Assembly: GCA_947652605.1 (NCBI GenBank)
Contig: OX393579.1
Span: forward strand, 49,358,970-49,422,969
Length of the DNA stretch: 64,000 nucleotides
Reading direction: 5' to 3'
Origin: Elmis aenea
Taxonomy: Eukaryota; Arthropoda; Insecta; Coleoptera; Elmidae
Shown: piece after piece, positions 55,795 to 64,000 of the stretch
Position numbering within the stretch: the stretch's first letter is position 1
Layout: the number at the start of each line of letters is the position of its first letter
Notes under the pieces: model-generated
The model's input: only the letters and a program-made list of their open reading frames with translations
What the model was told of the DNA's origin: nothing
Databases searched by the model: none
Made by a program: the position numbers and the translations under genes

Positions 55795-57200
55795 TAATTT
55801 AAATAGTATTCTAGCACATATGTTATATTTTTAAAAGAATTGCTTTTTTCGTGAAGTCAATGGAGATTGCAGCTTTGTTAAAAGTTTCCGCGAACCTCAT
55901 ACGTGCAAAATAAATACATATTTCGTGCGAAAACAGACATTTCGCTTCAATACAACCATTTTAGTGGCTTTTATTCGTCGTAAATAGGACAAACAGATGA
56001 GATACAGTGACAGGTATGGAGTGCGGATCCGTATGAAAGGAAATACGATAACACCTTCTACAGATCTTTCCATAATACCAGCAAATGGACAGTAAGGTCA
56101 CACTACCGGTCCATAGTAAGATGTATCAACCCTTTTGTAGAAAAGTTTCTTTGAAAATCGAAGCTGGCGTATTTGTCTTGTTAGCGAACAACTGAAACTC
56201 AAAGGGATGTGATCTGATGACAGCTGTAGCAATAGCCAGGAGTAGAATAAAATAAATAAAAACAGAGAACAACTTGATTAGATTTGTCGTCGTCGTCGAT
56301 AGCTGCACTAAATACAAAAACGGTGGTACTCGTTTTAAAACAAATACTTCTAGGCTCGTGCGTTACTCTCTTGAACGAAACGAATTTTTCCAGTGAGCCA
56401 TGACTTGAACGTGCGTTTTTTTGTTTGTTATTCAGCGGTCTCGTTGTGACGTAACATTCGTTTTGTGTTGGATTATTTAAATTTACTTTTTGTTGCGACG
56501 CAATCAGAATTTTTTTGCGCGAGACGTCTAATCTTTTTTTTGTAGTAAATTAACTTTAAAGAGTCGGTAAAAGTTATTTAAATTGTAAGAAATTATTTAC
56601 TTCGGCGTTGGCTGTGTCTGAGAAATAAATGCGGTGGTTTTAAGGTAATAAATAATCCACGAAAATTAATTAATAAAACATTAGGACGAGTCGTTAGCAA
56701 AAGTAAAGTTTTCTATGCGAACTAAAAACATTTATTACAAATTGATCGATTACTTTGCTGCAGTGAGTTGTAAAGTTAAAGTAGTAAATACGTACTTAAG
56801 TATAAGTTAGGGTAGTCTTTTGTCAACAAGCAGGTAAGGCAATACACATGCAAAACTAAACTTACCCCGTCTACCAGATGTTAGCGTTAACTTATCACCC
56901 AGCACGCGATCGTCTGATGTTATGTATATCAATTTCAAACAAATGAGCCGTCCTGTTTTAAACTTATTAGGGGTTTTGTTATCAATATAGCATGGTCAAA
57001 AAAGTATGTGAAATTTATTTTTCACCCAAATTTTTTGGATTTGTGACTTAAACTTATGCGAAAACTTTGGGCTAAATTTAAATTATTAAAAATTCTGTTT
57101 GATTTTGCAAAATTTCAATCTTTCTCACAAGGATCATAGTTCCAACACACGCTGGTTCTGAAACTAGAAATGTCTATAAAAAAATTGATTATAGTTTTAT
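55795..57200. other. Interval with a weak minus-strand 3' exon candidate
   Basis: From 56301 down to about 55968 on the minus strand there is an acceptor-like TTTTTGTATTTAGTGCAG, an open frame with a hydrophobic stretch, and an AATAAA hexamer at the far end. See the findings. The rest (56350-57200) shows nothing firm; CpG-containing sequence around 56440-56640 could be promoter-like. Confidence 0.3.
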
Positions 57201-57481
57201 AGTTCTCACGGATAAAATAATTAAGGAGTTCAAAGAAAATACAAAGAAATCCTACTGGTGTTGGAATAAACTAAAACCAATATCCTTAACAGAACTAGCA
57301 TTTGCAGATGATGTGTTGCTATTAGTTAAAAAGGACTTGCACATAATCTGAGGGTATGAGCAGATCAGTGGTAAGAGATCTTTCAAATCATAGGGCACCA
57401 GAAATGCTCAAGATGAGCAGAGAAAACATCAGAGCAGCCACAGGACACTGTGGGCTAAACAAAAACTTCAACATAATAGAG
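57201..57481 (+). repeat. 281-bp direct duplication, left copy
   Basis: Identical base for base to 58394-58674. It begins AGTTCTCACGG and ends CATAATAGAG, immediately followed by LINE B. It contains a LINE FADD box (AFADDVLLLVKKD), then the R5 target phrase, then the start of LINE A, so the insertion it flanks is younger than all three. Confidence 0.95.
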
Positions 57482-57721
57482 GTAATGAAAAACAAAAGTA
57501 AAATGAAAGGGAAAAAAATGTACATAGACAATGACCTTACGGTCATGGAGCGGGAAATACAAGGAAAAATTATAGAAAAAGCAAAAGAGGCCAGTAAGCA
57601 GGGCCACAAGATAAGAATTGGATATAAAAAACTTTATGTCGACGACGAACTATATATATGGGACGGAGTGGAACAGAAATTGGCAAAAAGGGAAAACAAA
57701 CACTCAGATTCAAAAAACTAA
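57482..57721 (+). pseudogene. LINE B leader frame
   Basis: Open from 57482 through MKNKSKMKGKKMYIDNDL, MEREIQGKIIEKAKEASKQG and HKIRIGYKKLYVDDELYIWD to a stop at 57721. This lysine-rich segment with VGYKKL-like and W-D motifs is commonly found before the endonuclease in insect LINEs of this kind. The function is unknown. Reading is open but extends from the flanking duplication, so the true start is uncertain. Confidence 0.6.
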
Positions 57722-57793
57722 CAAGCAAGTTTAAAGATGGGGTAATCTGGAATTCCCACTTGAGTACCCCAAACGGAAACATTGGGAATATAA

Positions 57794-58321
57794 ATGACAA
57801 TGAGCAACGGAAATACAGTAAATATAGGAACATGGAATACAAGAAGCATTCAAGGTAAAGAAGTAAAATTAGTAGAGGAATTTGACAATAGAAAATTAGT
57901 AATATTAGGATTAACGGAAACGAAGAAAAAAGGGAAAGGAATAGTAAAACTCGACAAAGGGCATATATTAATACATAGTGGAGTAAAAGAAACGGAATTT
58001 GCTAAAGCTGGGGTAGCCTGCGTAGTAAGTAAAAAATGGAGTGAAAAAGTTAAAAAATGGAAAGGGATATCAGAAAGAGTATTGATGGTAGAACTACAAA
58101 TTAATCAATTACGATGGCTGGGGCATTTACTACGCATGCCAGAAAGTAGATACGCGAAAATAGGATGGAAAATGCAGATAGAGGGAAAAAGAACTAGAGG
58201 AAGGCCAAGAATAAAATGGGAAAAAGAAGTGAGGAAGAGACTAGAAGGAAAAGGAGTCAGCTGGAAAGATGTGCCACAATTAGCCAACGATAGGAAGGAG
58301 TGGAGAAAGATAATACAGTAA
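57794..58321 (+). pseudogene. LINE B endonuclease/C-terminal fusion frame
   Basis: A 175-codon frame starting at ATG 57794. Residues 1 to about 105 (NIGTWNTRSIQGKEVKLVEE, VILGLTETKK, AGVACVVSKKW) are the beginning of an apurinic-type LINE endonuclease. From about 106 on (LRWLGHLLRMPESRYAKIGW, RTRGRPRIKWEKEVRKRL, DRKEWRKII) it is the far C-terminus of the same kind of polyprotein. The reverse transcriptase that should lie between is missing, yet the join is in frame and no stop interrupts it. The endonuclease is incomplete, so no activity is expected. Confidence 0.8.
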
Positions 58322-58364
58322 CAGAAAAGCAACCTCGACACCGAAAGGTACAAGAGGAAACGAT

Positions 58365-58393
<29 letters not shown>

Positions 58394-58396
<3 letters not shown>

Positions 58397-58674
58397 TCTC
58401 ACGGATAAAATAATTAAGGAGTTCAAAGAAAATACAAAGAAATCCTACTGGTGTTGGAATAAACTAAAACCAATATCCTTAACAGAACTAGCATTTGCAG
58501 ATGATGTGTTGCTATTAGTTAAAAAGGACTTGCACATAATCTGAGGGTATGAGCAGATCAGTGGTAAGAGATCTTTCAAATCATAGGGCACCAGAAATGC
58601 TCAAGATGAGCAGAGAAAACATCAGAGCAGCCACAGGACACTGTGGGCTAAACAAAAACTTCAACATAATAGAG
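58394..58674 (+). repeat. 281-bp direct duplication, right copy
   Basis: Identical to 57201-57481. It follows the AAG tail of LINE B directly and runs without a break into the rest of LINE A. Confidence 0.95.
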
Positions 58675-58806
58675 CTCTCAGATACCGATATAAGCAGAGG
58701 ATGTGGTGAAGACGAAGAAACTCATCTTCACGTAATATGCCAGTGTGAAGGATTCACACCTTCTCGGGGTAGACTTCTAGGGATGGAAAAAGCCAAAAAG
58801 AGTTAA
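58596..58806 (+). pseudogene. LINE A C-terminal fragment
   Basis: Reads MSRENIRAATGHCGLNKNFN, then ELSDTDISRGCGEDEETHLH and VICQCEGFTPSRGRLLG. The C...C...H...C pattern and TGHC.LN are the usual end of LINE polyproteins that carry an RNase H-like region. After a frameshift near 58806 it continues TPLKKILEFFKNTGLL to a stop. The rest of the LINE is absent because of 5' truncation. Confidence 0.8.
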
Positions 58807-58950
58807 CAAAAACACCCTTAAAGAAAATCCTGGAGTTTTTTAAAAACACAGGACTTCTTTAAGGGGCTATCACCAGAGGGTACAATAGACCAATAGGTCG
58901 CAGTACGGGGACCACCTCCGCGGAAATAATAATAAAATAGGGCACCAGAA

Positions 58951-59148
58951 CAGACTAACAATTTTGAATTACTTGTAGGTGAATACAATTAAAAAAAAAA
59001 AATGCCTGCGCCGCATTTTATCTCCCCCCACTTTTTTGCGTCGATCTCTGCTTGATTTTGGAAAAATCACGAGTTATATAGCAACCCTTATTTAAAGGGG
59101 AGGCAAATTTAGAGACCGCCCGGGCGGCACAAACTAGCTACGCCACTG
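58951..59148. repeat. R5 distal part with hAT-type terminus
   Basis: Continues the R5 repeat after LINE A (CAGACTAACAATTTTGAATT) and ends CTAGCTACGCCACTG, as at 27600-27741. GCCCGGGCGG at about 59120 forms a short GC hairpin. Confidence 0.6.
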
Positions 59149-59280
59149 GAATGGATATTTTTATGTTATAAATATCTATGCTAAAATTTTGGCTATAAAT
59201 CGAATAATATTTGGAAGAACTGTGAGGAATATTTTTTTTTTGGCCCGATTGGCAATAGAAAGGAAACACTTACTTTGAAT

Positions 59281-59447
59281 CATGGGCGTCCGGAGAAAAT
59301 TATCCAGGGGGAGGCAAAGCTTCCAAAGGAATGCAGTAAAATATTAACGAACTTTTAACTTGACCCTCTTTCATTTGGTCATTAATGGAGTACTCGATTC
59401 CAGGGAGGAGCAAGTGCACCGTTTGCCCTCCCCTATGGACGCCCATG
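59281..59447. mobile_element. 167-bp hAT-type MITE with CATGGGCGTCC ends
   Basis: The ends CATGGGCGTCC and GGACGCCCATG are exact 11-bp inverted repeats; GGGGGAGGCAAA and TTTGCCCTCCCC pair further in. The flanks CTTTGAAT and CTTTGACT match in seven of eight bases, consistent with an 8-bp hAT target duplication. Confidence 0.85.
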
Positions 59448-61046
59448 CTTTGACTTTATCAATAACGCTGCTAGATATTTTAAAATGTTAGTTTGGTATA
59501 GTTGTTTTTTTTTTTTTTGTTTAACTCCCAGAATATTACAATCTGTCCCAAATCGACATTCAGTAATTTATTTAAACTTAACTAATTTCATATAAATTAG
59601 TTAAGTTTAAAGCTAACTTTTGTATATCTGTGTTTTAGTTACTAATATATTTAATACTCTCAATAAACTTTAATTAAATAAATAACAACTAACTTTATAA
59701 ACACTATAATACTTTTAAAACTTTTAGCGAGTTCGATCGGAGTTTGTAAGTGATAACTTTGCAAAATGTTTTCTTATTTGCTGTTGAATTTAACGCAAAT
59801 AAAATCGGTAAACAGCCAACGCCTCGATTTTGTCTCAAGAATCAAAACATGGCCTACGTGAACCTATTCAAACAAGATTTCGAAAAAAAATCCAATCACA
59901 ATTTCGTCATTGTATTATTTCTTTGTTGTATTACATTATTTTTGTGTAAAATGTGATCGAAGCGAAATTGTTTTGGTTTCTTTTTAACACATCCATTTTA
60001 CCTGGAACTGAAATCGTGTCTTATATTACGTCGAATAAACGACAGGACCATATGTCAGAGCCATAACTATTAGTTGTGCGTGTAATTGAATTTATTTTAT
60101 GGGATTTATGTTGGGTGTAAATAATTTGTTTCGAACCAAGAAACGATACATTCGGATTTAATTTAATTATTTCACGATACAAAGAGGAAATCAAGTCGCA
60201 CCTGTAGCTGAAAGGAAACGAAACGAAACAATTCCAATAAATTTACGTAAACGTTCATTTCACTTGCGTTTAAATTTCAATTTATTTTTCGCTTCTTTAC
60301 TTGCGAAGAATTTCTCGGTTCTTAAAATACAACTAAATTTACGTCGGTTCGATTGTGCTCGCAATCCGAAAGGAAATCAGCTTGGAATTGTTCATTTGTT
60401 TCGTTTCATTTTCCACAATTTTAGTTTAACTTTTCTTTGAGAAGATAAAATGCGCAAAATTAAAGTTTAAATGGATTATGCAGGCGTTTGTCTGGGCACA
60501 GATGAATATTTTTTGTATCGGTAGATATTTTTGGTCAATCCAAATTTGTATAGCGTCTACATGTGTATATCTTGGGGCTTTTAGCAATTTCTTGACACCA
60601 AAATGGACCAGACGCGTATTGAGGGAAGGGATTAGCAGATAGCACAATTTATATTAGTAGAAAATTTTTGAATACTGCGGATTATATTGGTAAGTTTGTT
60701 TATTAACAGGCAAAACCTGACTATACATGACATTTCTTAGATGGTTTAAATATTAATGCTGTTCATGTTACTTGGGTATTTGTAGTAATTGTACCTATGA
60801 TCAGAAAACCTAAGCGAAAAAAGTTAATTTTTCTAAAAAAAATAGCAAGCTAGGCTTTACCAAACTCCAAAAATATTACAAATACACAGGAACGTATTTT
60901 TCAAAAATAATGTAGGTAATTTTGCAAAAATATTATTCAATTAAATTATATTAAATTCATATTAATTAACATTCGTAATGTTTTGTAAGTTTTTGAAATA
61001 ATCGGTAAATAGTATATTGTCACCAGAATTATTTTTTCGAAAATTT
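59448..61046. other. Gene-free interval
   Basis: No exon or element was recognised. Short frames at 59750-59956 and 60426-60647 show no domain. Confidence 0.4.
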
Positions 61047-61400
61047 CCTTCACCTGTCAAATTTGCGTTTTCAACCAATCACGAATCATAAATCTTCTAG
61101 AGACTACCAATAGAAGCATTATTACACGGTAATAATATTACATTCCCCTGTCAGATGTTGATCCTCCTGTCAAATTTGCGTTTTCGGCCAATAAAAAACT
61201 CAGATTTCCTAGAAACATACACTGAAAATTCCCTTCACCTGTCAAATTTGCGTTTTCAACCAATCACTAATCTTAAATCTTTTAGAGACTACCAATAGGA
61301 GCAATATTACACGGTAATAATTTTACATTCCTCTGCCAGGAGTTGATCCTCCTGTCAAATTTGCGTTTTCGACCAATAACAAACTCAGATTTCCTTTAAA
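61047..61400. repeat. Tandem repeat, 185-bp unit, about two copies
   Basis: CCTTCACCTGTCAAATTTGC...TAGAGACTACCAATAG...ACGGTAATAAT recurs after 185 bp. Each unit also has an internal half-repeat (CTGTCAAATTTGCGTTTTC followed by ACCAAT or GCCAAT). Confidence 0.85.
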
Positions 61401-61436
61401 CGGCCAATAAACATAATCATACACTGATAATTTACT

Positions 61437-62430
61437 TTTCGCAATTAACAGATTTTCATGCGTTTATTGGTCGTTTCTAAGAAATCTGAGTTTTTGATTG
61501 GTGGAAAATATAAATTTGGAGAGGGAATAAGGTATTTTGGTGTTGATAATTTTTTGACAGATGTCGGCGACCAATAACTTTACTTTAATATAGATTAAAC
61601 CACACCCCTGACACACCACTCTGACAGTACTTGTAAAATTTGACATAACAGATTATGTATGTACCTAAATACTATTTGGTTCATTAATTTTTATTAAAAT
61701 ATAATTCTTGAATTAAAAATTAGTTATAAATGATCTATTAATAAAAACAATCGCAGTAAGTAGTATAGGTATACTTTAATTTATCTAAATTAAACAACAT
61801 TTTAATTTGACAGATAGGTTAGGTGAAGGAAATTTTCTGAAAAATATAACTCGTGCATTGCAAATAATCTATAATTTTTGACAAATCTTCACTCATGCAA
61901 GTTGAATCAGTTTTTTCTGCACTCGTGATTTTTTCAGCTCAACTTGCATTCGGGCATATTTACCAAAAATTATCGATAATTTTCAATGCACTTGTTATAT
62001 TACTACTGATAATATCCTTTTCGCAATTAACAGATTTTCATGCGTTTATTGGTCGTTTCTAAGAAATCTGAGTTTGTGATTGGTCGAAAATATAAATTTG
62101 GAGAGGGAATTAAATATTTTCGTCTTGATAACTTTTTGACGAATTTCGGCGACCAGTAGCGTTACTTTAATATAGATTAAACCACACCCCTAACGCACCA
62201 CTCTGACAGTACTCGTAAAATTTGACATAACATACATTTAATTTGACAGGTAGGTTAGGTGAAGAAAATTTTCTGATAAAATATAACTCGTGCATTGCAA
62301 ATAATCTATAATTTTTGACAAATCTTCACTCATACAAGTTGAATCAGTTTTTTCAGCTCAACTTGCATTCGGGCACATTTATCAAAAATGATCGATAATT
62401 TTCATTGCATTTGTTATATTGCTACTGACC
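61437..62430. repeat. Direct repeat, 582-bp period, with stem-loop
   Basis: TTCGCAATTAACAGATTTTC...GAAATCTGAG starts at 61437 and 62019, and similarity continues to the end of both units apart from a deletion of about 150 bp in the second. Each unit ends in an imperfect palindrome (ATATAACTCGTGCATTGCAAA ... TGCA(C/T)TTGTTATAT, read across). Confidence 0.85.
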
Positions 62431-62689
62431 GTTGTTTTAAATTATTAAAATAGCCTAAATCTAATTGGTTTAGTATGGATATAAAAAGATCAATTTTAGA
62501 ACGACATCCAAGTATAACTGTCCGCGCTTGAATAAGATTAAAATATTTTCCTTGTAATTCATTATGGATGTTCATTAATTGTGAAAACATCTGCTAAGTA
62601 AAATATTATGCCTTTGTAACTCAAATAATTACATTCCCATAAGTTCATAAATTTGAAGGAAAAATTGTATAACTTTATCGACCCCCAAA

Positions 62690-62809
62690 AGACCCCTGAA
62701 GGTTCACCGACCCCTACAGGTTCGCCGAACATTTTCAAGATTTCATCGACCCCGTTGAAGTCGATATTGGCCCCGTTGGAGTCGATATTGGCCCCGTTGG
62801 GAACCCCTG
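62690..62809 (-). mobile_element. hAT-type end with GGCCCCGTTG tandem motifs
   Basis: Read on the minus strand it starts CAGGGGTTCCCAACGGGGCC, a typical hAT end. It is followed by two 21-bp units (CCAATATCGACTCCAACGGGG) and several spaced AGGGGTC motifs, likely subterminal repeats. The other terminus was not found. Confidence 0.65.
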
Positions 62810-62858
62810 GTTCACTGTTAATATAATTTTATTTTGCCCTGGTTGGCGATATGCCGTT

Positions 62859-63083
62859 ATACTTACCATGTCTGATGATTTGGCCAAAATACTCGAGCTT
62901 TTTCTTCATCTTCTTATTCTTACTCCTTCCTCTCTACCGTTAGGTGTAAGGCTTGCTTTCTCTTCATACTGGTAAATATTTCTGTTTGCTTGTTTAGTTT
63001 CCTCAACACTTTTCCACGTTCGTCAATTATCCTTTCAATGACATTTTTAAAATTCTATGATAGGCGCCCACATTTCAAACGCA
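62859..63083 (-). pseudogene. LINE polyprotein C-terminal fragment
   Basis: The minus strand shows AFEMWAP, then after several shifts a KKKLEYFGQIIRHGKY segment. In LINE polyproteins the order AFEMW...R.I...KKRKLEYFGHI.RH..Y is typical of the region after the reverse transcriptase. Decay is heavy, with at least three frame changes within 225 bp. The clade is unclear. Confidence 0.65.
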
Positions 63084-64000
63084 CCACTGCCCTTTACTAT
63101 AAAAGTTAAAAAGCAAAATGTACAAAAGTCGAGGATAATGATGAAGAACATACAAAATAATAAAATTAAGTTTTATAATTAATATAACTCATGGGAACTC
63201 CTTATACTTTTTTTTTTTAAATAATCTACATTTTTGGTTTCTTGATTGCATTCCATTGTAATTAAAAATTCTTCCATTTATATTAATTGTTCGTTGAATT
63301 ATTAAACACCTCGAATATCAAGGTTTATTTATTTATATATTTATCTGCACATCAGGATTGCGCTTAAAACTTATATATAGGCGTTAGAATGTGTTTATTT
63401 GCAGACGAATAAAGCCGCTGTGTACATGTGTTTTACATTTTGCAAGTAAAAGCGTACGAGGAAATAAAACAACAACAAAGAATACGTCGGTTTCGCTGTC
63501 TCTTAAATAAATAATGGAAGAAGACCCGCCTTTAAATACGGAAATACATTTGAGTGAGTGAGTTACAACTAAGGTGTTACACGAAAAAAAGTGTCACCGT
63601 CAACAATGCACGACCGACGTTTAGAATGAAACCGGAAACATTTTAATAACAAGAAAATTTGTGTGTTTGGTTCCTTAAACGACGACAAAAAATAATTTAC
63701 GAGCGATTATGTAATGTCATGTCGCTTAACTACAATTAAACATTTGAAACCACAATAAAATAGTACGGGAACAAAAAAAATTCGTGGCATAAAATATATT
63801 CATGTATTCATGGCCGAACTCCGATTTAAAGGTCTTTTAACCAGTGTAACATGCGATACACAAATTTCGTTGGTTACAGGGAGCAAGTTCAATGTCTTAA
63901 TTATGATTCAGGAGGAATGGTTTTAACATGGGGTGGACACCTAAGGGCGTACCCAGACTTGGAGTTTAGGGTCTTAATGGCTTTAAAAATATCTGTTGAT
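63084..64000. other. Gene-free interval at window end
   Basis: No exon, repeat or element ends were recognised. Confidence 0.4.

Larger units (their letters stand above)
57482..58393 (+). mobile_element. LINE B, internally deleted copy with (AAG)n tail
   Basis: A 912-bp insertion ending in eight or more AAG units. It retains the 5' leader frame, the N-terminal part of the endonuclease and the C-terminal tail of the polyprotein, but lacks the whole reverse transcriptase core. It lies between the two copies of the 281-bp duplication, so it arrived as a deleted copy or was deleted afterwards. Confidence 0.85.
57404..58937 (+). mobile_element. 5'-truncated LINE A, split by LINE B
   Basis: TAGGGCACCAGAA occurs just before (57391-57403) and just after (58938-58950), a 13-bp target duplication; the empty target is seen at 27017. 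Without LINE B and one copy of the 281-bp duplication it is about 340 bp: the C-terminal end of a LINE polyprotein, a short 3' untranslated region and an AATAATAA tail. Confidence 0.85.

Noticed and set aside
57201..57360. FADD box as part of LINE A
   Set aside because: The 13-bp target duplication places LINE A's start at 57404, so the FADD fragment belongs to an older, different LINE piece in the flank.
61047..62430. CRISPR-like array
   Set aside because: Units are 185 and 582 bp, not short repeats with unique spacers, and the genome is eukaryotic.

Overview
This is eukaryotic, almost certainly insect, DNA. It is AT-rich, the one clear cellular gene is split by short GT-AG introns, and most of the rest is arthropod-type transposon debris: Tc1/mariner relatives and their miniature derivatives, hAT, piggyBac, pogo-like elements, LINEs and a tRNA-derived SINE. 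The density of TA-flanked CAGGGTG...CACCCTG elements is reminiscent of beetle genomes, but order or species cannot be fixed from this window. No operon, CRISPR array, prophage or other bacterial feature is present.

Host genes. A complete ribosomal protein S15A gene (uS8 family, 130 residues) lies on the + strand at about 2.46-3.37 kb, with a probable non-coding first exon, two coding exons and poly(A) signals. About 1.7 kb downstream, on the same strand, is an isolated first coding exon (5056-5173) that encodes a short cytoplasmic-type lead and a signal peptide and ends in a phase-1 splice donor. Its gene is not identified. No continuation was recognised, so the remaining roughly 59 kb may be its first intron; that is inference. 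Two weaker candidate exons (about 19.07-19.24 kb + strand and 55.97-56.30 kb - strand) are flagged as hypotheses.

Transposons. The best preserved element is a 2,216-bp IS630/Tc1/mariner-superfamily transposon (8178-10393) with identical 34-bp terminal inverted repeats, a TA target duplication and an uninterrupted 451-codon transposase whose acidic residues are spaced D189, D279, E361. It looks recent and possibly functional. The rest are defective copies. Many are CAGGGTG-ended mariner derivatives, several of which still carry transposase pieces (11.5, 36.8-37.8, 44.6, 48.2, 51.2 and 51.65 kb).

Nesting records insertion order. At 38.2-42.2 kb a foldback element was hit by an internally deleted pogo-like transposon and by a piggyBac element that itself holds a foldback MITE. 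At 36.8-37.8 kb a SINE with a 9-bp target duplication splits a mariner transposase pseudogene. At 57.2-58.9 kb a 5'-truncated LINE with a 13-bp target duplication was entered by a second, internally deleted LINE flanked by an unusually long, identical 281-bp duplication. At 49.6-51.4 kb a pogo-like element sits inside a mariner remnant. From about 61.0 to 62.4 kb there are nested tandem repeats.

No wholly new multi-gene system was found. The items most worth following up are the intact transposon, the 281-bp duplication, the orphan signal-peptide exon and the long foldback hairpins.
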